Shown here in pieces: positions 7,769-15,113 of a stretch of DNA of 64,000 bases (position 1 is the stretch's first letter; each line of letters opens with the position of its first letter). Origin of the DNA: Paenibacillaceae bacterium (lineage in GTDB: Bacteria; Bacillota; Bacilli; Paenibacillales; Paenibacillaceae); contig CAAFUF010000015.1 in NCBI GenBank assembly GCA_900766135.1, forward strand, positions 124,001 to 188,000. Direction: 5' to 3'. The translations under genes and the position numbers were made by a program. Below the pieces are notes generated by a model. It saw nothing but the letters and a program-made list of their open reading frames with translations. It was not told the DNA's origin and did not search any database.

Positions 7769-9286
7769 TCATTCCGCGCGTGCACATTCGCCATGCGCGA
7801 GTTCCTCGGCCAATCGGACCAGCAGGCGAACGCCTTCTTGAATCTGCGCTTCGTTCATGAACGAATAGCTGAGCCGGATTTGGCCGTTCATTTCACCCAA
7901 AGGATCGCAGATCGTTCCGGGGACGAACGTTAATCCCCGGCGGATGCTTTCGGCCAGTAGCCGATTGGCATGAAGCCCGTCAGGGAGGCGGACCCACAGA
8001 TTCAAACCGCCCTGCGGACGGAACCACTGCCAGCCGGTACCGGCGGCGAGCGCTTGCTCCATCACGTCCCGGCGAATTTGCAGCGCCGTGCGAAGCTTCT
8101 CCAGATGCTGCTGCAGCCTTACTGATTCGAAGCAATGCTGGAACAGCTTCTGGTTGACGAGCGGCGTGCCGTTGTCGGCGAGCGATTTGGCGGTCAACAG
8201 CGGGGCCATCGCAGCCGCTCGCGCGGCAACGGCGCAAACGCGCAGCCCGGGAGCCAAATACTTGCTGAAGCTGCGAAGGTATACAACCCAGCCTTCCGTA
8301 TCGTAGGCATAGAGCGGCGGGGGCGGCGGCTCGTCGAAGTAGACGTCATGAACCGCGTCGTCCTCAATGATCAGGCAGCCGTAACGTTCCGCCAGCTCGA
8401 CCAGCTGCTTGCGTTGGGCGGCCGGCACCGTATATCCCGTCGGATTGTGAAAGGTCGGATTCATATAAAACAGCCGGGGTTTATGGCGCTTCAGGTAAGC
8501 CTCGACGAGGTCCAGGTCATACCCGTCCCTGCGAATTTCCACGGGCAAGAGACGAGCGCTCCGCTGCCGGAAGCAGTCAAGCGCCGAGCTGTAGGTTGGG
8601 CGTTCCACCAAGACGTAATCCAGGGGACGAAGATAAACGCCGGCCAGCAGGTCGATCGCTTGCTGGCCGCCGGTCGTGATCAGCAGTTCGTCGGGGGAAA
8701 CCTGAAGCTTATTTTTTCGCTGCAAATCCGCACTGAGGAGTTCCCGCAGCTCCTCGTCCCCCTGGACGGAGGAGTAAGTGCCGAGCAGCTTAGGATAGCG
8801 GTCGAACACCTGCTTCACGTGGTCAGACAGGAACAGGTTCGGCAGCAGGTTCGGATCGATGAGCGCCTGGGAGAACGAGTAGACGGCCGGGATGCGGTGG
8901 ATCTCGCTCAAGGCATTCTGCAGACGACCGGCCCCGTGCCGGGTTGCGGCGGCTGGCGCATACCCGCCAGCTTCAGAGGAGGTCGGCACCGAATCCGGGA
9001 TTCCGGCTTTTGCGCCACCGGGTCCTGCGGATTCTTCATACGGCTTGCCTTCGGAAACGTAATACCCGGATTTTTCCTTAACGTAAACGATTCCATGCTC
9101 CTTCAGCAACCCGTATGCCCGGAATACGGTTAACCGGTGGAGCTGCAGTTCCCCGGCTAACGTTCGTACGGAGGGCAACTTGTCGTGCGCCTTCCAGTCC
9201 CCCCGGCGAATCCGGTCCAAGATATAATCATAAGCTTGCGTATAGAGAATCTTCCCGGGCTCGGCCGGTTTCGGCATCGGGTTCAT
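7769..9286 (-). CDS. MocR-family regulator (GntR wHTH fused to aminotransferase fold)
   Basis: About 505 residues. Residues 10-80 form a GntR winged helix (DYILDRIRRGDW...LPSVRTLAGELQLHRLTVFRAYGLLKEHG), and from about residue 120 there is a class I/II aminotransferase-like domain with the PLP-binding Lys in LRSFSKYLAPGLR. MocR proteins such as GabR and PdxR use PLP or its adducts as signals rather than acting as aminotransferases. It is divergent from a DMT transporter and a direct repeat lies between them, so it probably controls that exporter. The ATG at 9286 is 6 bases after AGGAGGG; two upstream ATGs are less well placed. Confidence 0.9.
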   Translation of the reverse strand: MNPMPKPAEPGKILYTQAYDYILDRIRRGDWKAHDKLPSVRTLAGELQLHRLTVFRAYGLLKEHGIVYVKEKSGYYVSEGKPYEESAGPGGAKAGIPDSVPTSSEAGGYAPAAATRHGAGRLQNALSEIHRIPAVYSFSQALIDPNLLPNLFLSDHVKQVFDRYPKLLGTYSSVQGDEELRELLSADLQRKNKLQVSPDELLITTGGQQAIDLLAGVYLRPLDYVLVERPTYSSALDCFRQRSARLLPVEIRRDGYDLDLVEAYLKRHKPRLFYMNPTFHNPTGYTVPAAQRKQLVELAERYGCLIIEDDAVHDVYFDEPPPPPLYAYDTEGWVVYLRSFSKYLAPGLRVCAVAARAAAMAPLLTAKSLADNGTPLVNQKLFQHCFESVRLQQHLEKLRTALQIRRDVMEQALAAGTGWQWFRPQGGLNLWVRLPDGLHANRLLAESIRRGLTFVPGTICDPLGEMNGQIRLSYSFMNEAQIQEGVRLLVRLAEELAHGECARAE

Positions 9287-9335
9287 TGCCTTCCCTCCTT
9301 GCATCACGAATCCATTTTACGCGAAAAGCCGGAGC

Positions 9336-9365
9336 ATCTGTTCTGTTTCGGTAAATCTGTTCTGT
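9336..9365. promoter_or_regulatory. Candidate MocR operator (direct repeat)
   Basis: ATCTGTTCTGT occurs twice (9336-9346 and 9355-9365), a perfect 11-bp direct repeat with 19-bp period, in the region between the divergent MocR and DMT transporter genes. Direct-repeat operators are characteristic of MocR regulators such as GabR and PdxR. Confidence 0.6.
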
Positions 9366-9413
9366 CTTCTTTCCTGTATGATACAGTTCAATAGGCGAAA
9401 GGGGAAGATCTTG

Positions 9414-10370
9414 ATGATTGTGGTCAATTATTTGATCGTATGTCTGGTATTCGGCACCACTTTTTTAGCGATAAAAATCGGAGTGGATCACGCGGCGCCT
9501 CCGTTTTTCTCGGCGGGGATCCGTTTCTTCGCGGCCGGGGCGATCCTGTTTCTGTGGATGGTTTGGAGAAAAAAGGCTGATTTTGCCTTGCTTTTGCGCA
9601 AGGAGATGCTGGTGACGGGAGCTTTGCTGACCTTCGGGACGTTTAGTTTTCTGTACTGGGCGGAGCAATACGTGTCCTCCGGTATTGCCGCGGTATTATC
9701 GGCTACGGGACCGCTGATGATTCTGCTGCTGCAGATGATCGTTCTGCGGCAAAAAGCGACGGGACGTGCCGTCCTGGGCATAATCATTGGATTTACCGGC
9801 GTCCTGCTGCTCGTTCTGCCCAACCTGACTTCGGTGCAGGCCGGACCCCGTTGGGTTATCGGCTGCGCGGCGATTTTGACCGGGGAAGTGCTATATTCCA
9901 TGGGCGCTCTATATACCAAACGGGTCACCCGGAGTTACGCCGAGGTGTCGCCGATTGCGCTGAACGCCGCGCAAATGATCTACGGGGGCTTGCTGCTGCT
10001 GATTCTGTCGGGCTTCACCGAACGGGTGACGGCCGGGGACTTGCTGCAGCCATCCGCCTTGGGCTCGCTGTTATATCTCACCGTGGTGGGTTCGATGGTT
10101 GGACACAGCCTGTTTTATTGGCTGGTGGCCAAGACCAACCCGGTGTTTCCGTCGACTTGGCTGTACGTATCGCCGCTCATTGCAATGACGATCGGCGTGT
10201 TGTTTTACGGGGAAACAGCCGGGTGGTTTGCGGTGCTGGGCGGGGTCACGATTATCGCCGGCACGGTGCTGACCAACCTGGACAGCTTGCGCCAACTGAT
10301 TCGCAGACCGGCAAAGTTCACCTCAGGTGCTGCCGGCGGGACAGGGGCGGTTGGCCAAAAGGTCCGGTAG
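9414..10370 (+). CDS. DMT-superfamily (EamA) transporter
   Basis: The 318-residue protein has ten predicted membrane segments arranged as two EamA repeats (about residues 5-130 and 150-285), the usual form of the drug/metabolite transporter superfamily. Motifs such as YWAEQYVSSGIAAVLSATGPL in the first repeat and YVSPLIAMTIGVLFYGE in the second are typical. Such proteins export amino acids or other small metabolites; the substrate is unknown. The ATG at 9414 follows GGGGAAG; an earlier in-frame start lacks a ribosome binding site. Likely regulated by the divergent MocR protein. Confidence 0.88.
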   Translation: MIVVNYLIVCLVFGTTFLAIKIGVDHAAPPFFSAGIRFFAAGAILFLWMVWRKKADFALLLRKEMLVTGALLTFGTFSFLYWAEQYVSSGIAAVLSATGPLMILLLQMIVLRQKATGRAVLGIIIGFTGVLLLVLPNLTSVQAGPRWVIGCAAILTGEVLYSMGALYTKRVTRSYAEVSPIALNAAQMIYGGLLLLILSGFTERVTAGDLLQPSALGSLLYLTVVGSMVGHSLFYWLVAKTNPVFPSTWLYVSPLIAMTIGVLFYGETAGWFAVLGGVTIIAGTVLTNLDSLRQLIRRPAKFTSGAAGGTGAVGQKVR

Positions 10371-10382
10371 AGTTAACGCAGC

Positions 10383-10428
10383 AAAGGCGAGTCCGAAGGA
10401 AGTTGTGCTTCCAGGGACTCGCCTTTTT
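10383..10428 (+). terminator. Terminator after the DMT transporter gene
   Basis: AAGGCGAGTCC (10384-10394) pairs with GGACTCGCCTT (10415-10425), with an inner GGAAG/CTTCC hairpin and five T residues. Confidence 0.9.
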
Positions 10429-10439
10429 GGATGAAGGAA

Positions 10440-11501
10440 CTAGAAGGTGACGAATTTGCCGCTGGCCATCAAAGCGTCCAGCGCAATCAGCCGGATGGCG
10501 GTGTCGGTGCCGGTGACGACGTAAACGGACTCGGCTTCGGCTCCTGCGGCGGGTGCTTCCGAAGGGCTGCCGCCCGTCCAGGTTTGATAGCCGTAGACCG
10601 GCAGAGGAAAGGAATAAGTGCGTTCGGCTCCGGAAGCCGCGTAGACGAGCTGCCGGCTCGTTTTCAGCTTGCCGATGAAAGCGTCCGGCTTCAGCGCCAA
10701 AGGTTTGGCCGTCATCCATAACAGGTTGTCGTAAGGGTCGAAGCGGGATGACGTATAGACGATAGGGGCGGGCGATGACGGGGCGCGGCTGCCGGCGGCC
10801 AGCCGCGGCGGCGCGTAGCCGCCCGCCTGCTTGCCCCAGCTGCCCGTTGTTTCGGGCAGCCATTCGCCGTCGGCGGCATTGACGAACCGGGGCTCGCCGC
10901 CTTCGGGCGGGCGAACCATCCACGCGGCCAATGCCGGGCCGGCGTAAAGCGGGACGGCGGTCACCCGTCCCGCGGCGGCTGCGCCGAGGCCCTGCCGGAG
11001 CGCGGCCTCGAGCAGCGCCGGGTCGAATACGGAATAGGTGCCCATTCCGTATTCGACCAGCTTGTAATCTCCGCTCTCCGTCGCGGAGATGATGAGGTAG
11101 CCGCGCGGGGCCGTCGCGCCCGGCTGCGTCCCGGCTGCGCCGCTGCTGCCGCCGGCCGCCACGGTGACGAGCCAGCTGTGCGTGCCCGGCCCCAGCGGCT
11201 CGATGGCGGTGGCGGCGCCGGCCCAGGCCGTGAACGGCTCGGCCTGGGCCAGCTTGCCGATCGCCTCGTCGGCGAAGCGCCGCAAGGCCTCGGGCGCGGG
11301 CGCATCCGCCGGCACCCCGAGCGCCGCCAGCGCAGCCGCACCGGTGTGTCCGCCGGCAGCTTCGGCCGCCGAGGCGTTGAGACCGCCGGGGCCTCCCGCC
11401 AAAGGCAGGCCCGCGCCGGATGCGCTATATAAGATGCTTGCGCATAAGAGGATTTTGCAGGTCATGGACCGATTCGTTCGGGGGTTGCGTGGTTGTGGCA
11501 T
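10440..11501 (-). CDS. Hypothetical secreted protein
   Basis: A 353-residue protein with an N-terminal signal peptide-like stretch (basic start, hydrophobic core at residues 14-36) and a very Ala/Gly/Pro-rich mature part. I recognise no domain. Tyr-rich segments such as YLIISATESGDYKLVEYGMGTYSVFD and VYGYQTWTGG suggest beta structure outside the cell. GGGAGG precedes the ATG. Codon choice is unusually GC-rich in the first 200 codons relative to neighbours. It lies downstream of yqhG on the same strand but with a 164-bp gap, so it probably has its own promoter. Confidence 0.7.
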   Translation of the reverse strand: MPQPRNPRTNRSMTCKILLCASILYSASGAGLPLAGGPGGLNASAAEAAGGHTGAAALAALGVPADAPAPEALRRFADEAIGKLAQAEPFTAWAGAATAIEPLGPGTHSWLVTVAAGGSSGAAGTQPGATAPRGYLIISATESGDYKLVEYGMGTYSVFDPALLEAALRQGLGAAAAGRVTAVPLYAGPALAAWMVRPPEGGEPRFVNAADGEWLPETTGSWGKQAGGYAPPRLAAGSRAPSSPAPIVYTSSRFDPYDNLLWMTAKPLALKPDAFIGKLKTSRQLVYAASGAERTYSFPLPVYGYQTWTGGSPSEAPAAGAEAESVYVVTGTDTAIRLIALDALMASGKFVTF

Positions 11502-11665
11502 GAGATCGCCTCCCTAGCAATTGTTCAGGCTGATACGCTTGATTTCGATTGCTTGTCCATTGTACCGGAGACGGTCCAAAAAGGATGTTGCAACCTGTCG
11601 CTTTGGTTTGCCGCAATCGGCTTCTATTTTTGCGGTCTTTTAGCGAGAAAAGGTCCGATTTCCCG

Positions 11666-12631
11666 TCACCGCGGCGAACGCAGATGAAAGATGCCGCAGC
11701 CCATGGCGGATACGACAATTCTCGGCTCGTACTGCCAGCGGATTTCTTCCCGCCTCGCTTCGTATTGCTCGCTTGCGCCTTGAGCCCGCTCGGGTTCGGG
11801 GTCTTTCACGAGATCCTTGTAATAGGCGTCGATCAGCGCCAGCTCGTCGTTCAGCCGCTCGCGGGCCTCTAGGGCCCAGCGATCATCATAGGCGGAGATC
11901 CGTTCGGCAAGCTGCTGTTCGAGCGCCTTACGCCCGGCGTCCAGGGATAGCTTGGTAGGTTCGATATGGACATTTTCCGGCAGGCGAGGGACCAGCCGCT
12001 TCGCCGCAATCCGGGTTTGAAACGACTCGTCGACAGCCCCCGTCAGCAGGGATACCCCGTAAAAATGCAGCTCCTCGCGTTTCATATCGCAGCAGAGCTC
12101 CACCTTGAAGCAGACGCCCAACCACGGCTCGTAAGCGGCGGGCAGCAGGGCCATCCGCTGGCGTTGCCCCGGCTCCTCGAATAAGTACACATATCGGCCG
12201 CCTTTTCGCGCCGCTTCGAAGATCTGCTTAAGCCGCGGACTGCCGAACGCGAGCTCCTCGCGCTGGATCCGACCGGGGCCGAGCATCGGAAGCGGCCGGA
12301 CCGCGCCAAAGTAACGCCCGAGCAACGTGTCTTCTTGGGCGGCCTCCAACTGCTGCTGCGGCCCCGGACCCGCCTGTTCCCGGGCCGCTTTTGCCTCCTC
12401 GGCCGCGTGGTGCGCCTCCGGGTTAAAAATAAACGAAAACGACATCGTTTCCGGCTCCGCCCCGGTCCGTTCGATGAACCCCCAGTAATAGGGGCGATTC
12501 GTCAAATCGCGGTCCGCGCGGGGAGAAAGCTTCACCGTGACGTGATGAGGCGATTTTTCAAGAACCTGGCATTCGGTCGCTTCCAAATACGTCATCACAT
12601 AATCGCGAATCTGTTCCCGGGTCATGGACAT
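11666..12631 (-). CDS. yqhG: YqhG-family protein
   Basis: The 321-residue protein matches the YqhG family, recognised by its N-terminal block (REQIRDYVMTYLEATECQVLEKSPHHVTVKLSPRADRDLTNRPYYWGF, given here as positions 5-52) and its position directly behind a YqhH-type SNF2 helicase, the same pairing as in Bacillus subtilis. The biochemical role is unknown. A long charged helical segment lies at about residues 225-300. AGGAGG at the end of the helicase gene provides the ribosome binding site, so the two genes are cotranscribed and probably translationally linked. Confidence 0.85.
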   Translation of the reverse strand: MSMTREQIRDYVMTYLEATECQVLEKSPHHVTVKLSPRADRDLTNRPYYWGFIERTGAEPETMSFSFIFNPEAHHAAEEAKAAREQAGPGPQQQLEAAQEDTLLGRYFGAVRPLPMLGPGRIQREELAFGSPRLKQIFEAARKGGRYVYLFEEPGQRQRMALLPAAYEPWLGVCFKVELCCDMKREELHFYGVSLLTGAVDESFQTRIAAKRLVPRLPENVHIEPTKLSLDAGRKALEQQLAERISAYDDRWALEARERLNDELALIDAYYKDLVKDPEPERAQGASEQYEARREEIRWQYEPRIVVSAMGCGIFHLRSPR

Positions 12632-12640
12632 AACCGCGGA

Positions 12641-14419
12641 TCAACCTCCTAACAGCTGCTGCAGGTCGCCTTCGTTGTCGCTTCCTTCGGCTTCCGCATC
12701 CAGCTCGGATTTAATCGTATGGAACTCGCGCCCCAGCGAATCGACGCGGCTGGCGATTTCTTCATCGCTGCCGGATTCGAGGATGATTTGGTAAATGCTT
12801 TTTTCCAGCGAGTGCTGTTTCTCGAACCGTTCCAAAATCACGTCCAGATGGCCGATGACCATTTCGAACATATTAATCTTTTCATGCAGCAGATGGACAA
12901 TATGCTCTTCAATCGTGCCTTTGGTGGACAGATTATAGATATTGACGTCATTCGTTTGTCCCAATCGGTGCACGCGGCCGATCCGCTGCTCTACCCGCAT
13001 CGGGTTCCAGGGCAGGTCGAAGTTGATCATCTGATGGCAAAACTGCAGGTTAATGCCCTCGCCGCCGGCTTCGGTGGCGATCATCACCTGGGCCCGGCCG
13101 CGGAACAGGTCCATCATCCAGTCCTTTTTGCCCCGGTTCATCCCGCCCCGGTACGGCACCGCCGTCATGCCGCGGTCGCGGAAATACTTCAGTAAATATT
13201 CCTGCGTCGCCCGATATTCGGTGAACACGATCACCTTATCGTTCATTTCGCGGATCAACTCCATCGCTTTCTCCGCTTTGCTGTTGGCTTTAATCTGGCG
13301 GATCAGGTCGACGAGATCCCAAATCCGGTCGCGGATCGGGGAGTCGGGAGCCAGCTTCTTCGACAGGTTGACGAGGGTGACGAAGACGGCGTCGCGGCTG
13401 CTGCAGACCTCGCGCTGCAAGGTGACGAGCGACAGCATGCTGTTCAGGTCGCCGCCGGCGGCGCTATATTGGTCTTTAATGAAGGAGGTAACCCCGTCGT
13501 ACAGGTTCTTCTCCTCCTGGGATAATTCCACGTCGATGTTGCGGACGATCCGCTTCGTGAACTCCAGCTCGCCGTCGCCGCGCCGGTTGCGGATCATCAC
13601 TTTGGCCAGCTCGCCCTTGAGCTGATCTTCGTTCTTCGGCTGCCGTTTGTCGACGACGAAGTTGGCGGCAAATTCGCTTTGCCCGCCCAGTTGGCCCGGC
13701 TTGAGCAGCGTGATCAAGTTGAACAGCTCGCCTAAGTCGTTTTGCACCGGGGTGGCGGTGAGGAGCAGGCAATATTTTTTGCGCAACTGCAGCATGAACT
13801 GGTAATTCGTTGTTTTCTTGTTCTTCAGCTTATGGGCTTCGTCCACGATGACCAGATCGTATTCGTTGTTTAATAGAATGTTCTTATGCGGATCGCGCTT
13901 CGCGGTATCCATGGAGGCAACCACGACGTCGTTGTGCCAGGAATGCTCTTTCTTCTGGGCTACGGCCGGAATGCCGAACTTCTGGTTCAACTCTCGAACC
14001 CACTGCAGCACCAGCGAGGCGGGCACCAGAATCAATGCTTTTTTCACTAATCCGCGCACGATATATTCCTTTAAAATCAAACCCGCTTCAATCGTTTTGC
14101 CCAGGCCGACCTCATCGGCCAGAATGGCCCGTCCGCGCATTTCGAACAGGACCTTCCGGGCGGTCTCGGTTTGGTGGGGCAACGGGGTTACGCTTTGCAG
14201 GTGCTTCAAGCACTGCATTTCCTCAAAGCTCGTGACGAGCGAAGCGGTCTCAGCCTCAAGGGCAAGGTTAAACAGCTTCCAATCGTCCCAGGGGCCGCCT
14301 TTTTCATGCCTCGTTTCCAGTTCGCTGAACCAATTTCGGTCGAATTCGACGGGAACTCGGGTTGGCAATTCCGGCGGCGCGGCCGGGTTGGGGAAAGGGC
14401 CGGGGGGATGAGGATTCAT
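12641..14419 (-). CDS. yqhH: SNF2-family DEAD/DEAH-box helicase, YqhH-like
   Basis: A 592-residue two-domain SNF2 ATPase. Helicase motifs are visible: Walker A-like ILADEVGLGKTIEAG (about residue 94), Walker B DEAH (VIVDEAHKLKN, about residue 191), motif III LLLTATPVQND, and in the second RecA domain EAGGEGINLQFC and QRIGRVHRLGQ (motifs V and VI). It belongs to the RapA/HepA-like group that remodels nucleic acid-protein complexes with ATP. It starts at ATG behind GGGAGG and forms an operon with yqhG. No gcv genes follow, in contrast to Bacillus subtilis. Confidence 0.9.
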   Translation of the reverse strand: MNPHPPGPFPNPAAPPELPTRVPVEFDRNWFSELETRHEKGGPWDDWKLFNLALEAETASLVTSFEEMQCLKHLQSVTPLPHQTETARKVLFEMRGRAILADEVGLGKTIEAGLILKEYIVRGLVKKALILVPASLVLQWVRELNQKFGIPAVAQKKEHSWHNDVVVASMDTAKRDPHKNILLNNEYDLVIVDEAHKLKNKKTTNYQFMLQLRKKYCLLLTATPVQNDLGELFNLITLLKPGQLGGQSEFAANFVVDKRQPKNEDQLKGELAKVMIRNRRGDGELEFTKRIVRNIDVELSQEEKNLYDGVTSFIKDQYSAAGGDLNSMLSLVTLQREVCSSRDAVFVTLVNLSKKLAPDSPIRDRIWDLVDLIRQIKANSKAEKAMELIREMNDKVIVFTEYRATQEYLLKYFRDRGMTAVPYRGGMNRGKKDWMMDLFRGRAQVMIATEAGGEGINLQFCHQMINFDLPWNPMRVEQRIGRVHRLGQTNDVNIYNLSTKGTIEEHIVHLLHEKINMFEMVIGHLDVILERFEKQHSLEKSIYQIILESGSDEEIASRVDSLGREFHTIKSELDAEAEGSDNEGDLQQLLGG

Positions 14420-14880
14420 GATGTAAAACCTCCCTTTTGGTGCATCGTAGGTGTAGTATGGACGAAAAAGGAGGAGTTCATAACTTTTGAGAGGAGGAGA
14501 GGGAGGGAAGCTTTAGCTTAATCCTATTTTGCTGGTCGCTTTGCAGCATTATCCCTTTTAATCCGATGACAGCGAAACAGCGAACCGGTTTACCGTACGA
14601 ACTCTAGTCCGGGTTTGTGGTTTGTGGTTTCTGGCCTATGGTATAGATCCGGAAATTGTGGTCAGGTCGGTTGCTTGATCTTGTTCCCCTTCTCTTCACC
14701 TTATCGAAAGGGATAATCGTTCAAAGAGCCCTGCGGCGAACCGGGACGTCAAACCCCGCCTGAATTGGAAGTGGTTACATGGCGGTTTCATAGATTCGGG
14801 CCCAAAAAATAGAGAGAACCGGAGCAAACGGGTGTTTGGGCGAGCAGCATTCGGAAAAAAGCCTAAAATTTCAATTTGCC
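14420..14880. other. Non-coding stretch upstream of nrdJ
   Basis: No supported gene is seen between the start of yqhH and the nrdJ promoter region. It holds the yqhH promoter region, a short GTTTGTG direct repeat near 14613 and otherwise no clear hairpin or conserved RNA element. I looked for a cobalamin riboswitch because nrdJ is B12-dependent and did not find its conserved B12 box. Confidence 0.5.
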
Positions 14881-14889
14881 CACCTGTGA

Positions 14890-14905
14890 CAACGAGATAT
14901 TGTAT
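14890..14905 (+). promoter_or_regulatory. Second, degenerate NrdR box
   Basis: This stretch matches the better box at 14923-14938 at 10 of 16 positions, including the TATTGT core, and is exactly 33 bp (about three helical turns) upstream of it. NrdR boxes usually occur in such phased pairs. It lies just upstream of the -10 hexamer TATAAT (14908-14913), a position suited to repression. Confidence 0.5.
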
Positions 14906-14922
14906 AGTATAATGGTATTCGC

Positions 14923-14938
14923 ACACAATATATTGTGA
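14923..14938 (+). promoter_or_regulatory. NrdR box upstream of nrdJ
   Basis: ACACAATATATTGTGA is close to the palindromic NrdR consensus (acaCwAtATaTwGtgt). It lies directly downstream of a TATAAT -10 hexamer at 14908-14913, about 175 bp before the nrdJ start. NrdR is the universal bacterial repressor of ribonucleotide reductase genes, responding to dATP/ATP. Confidence 0.85.
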
Positions 14939-15113
14939 TTTATACATATGATAATACCGTTTATAGGGTGTGCGCAGCGGTTTTCAAGCGGGCGGATTTC
15001 GGCTTGAAACAGCGCTTTTTTCGTTTTTTTCGCCTGATTTCGACTTTCGAATCATTGCGGATGACCGATATATGGATGGATTTCTGAACCAAACTTTTAG
15101 GAGGGTGTTTTCT

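Noticed and set aside
14420..15113. Cobalamin riboswitch before nrdJ
   Set aside because: Expected from the B12-dependent enzyme, but the conserved B12 box and its partner helices were not found; the region has NrdR boxes instead.
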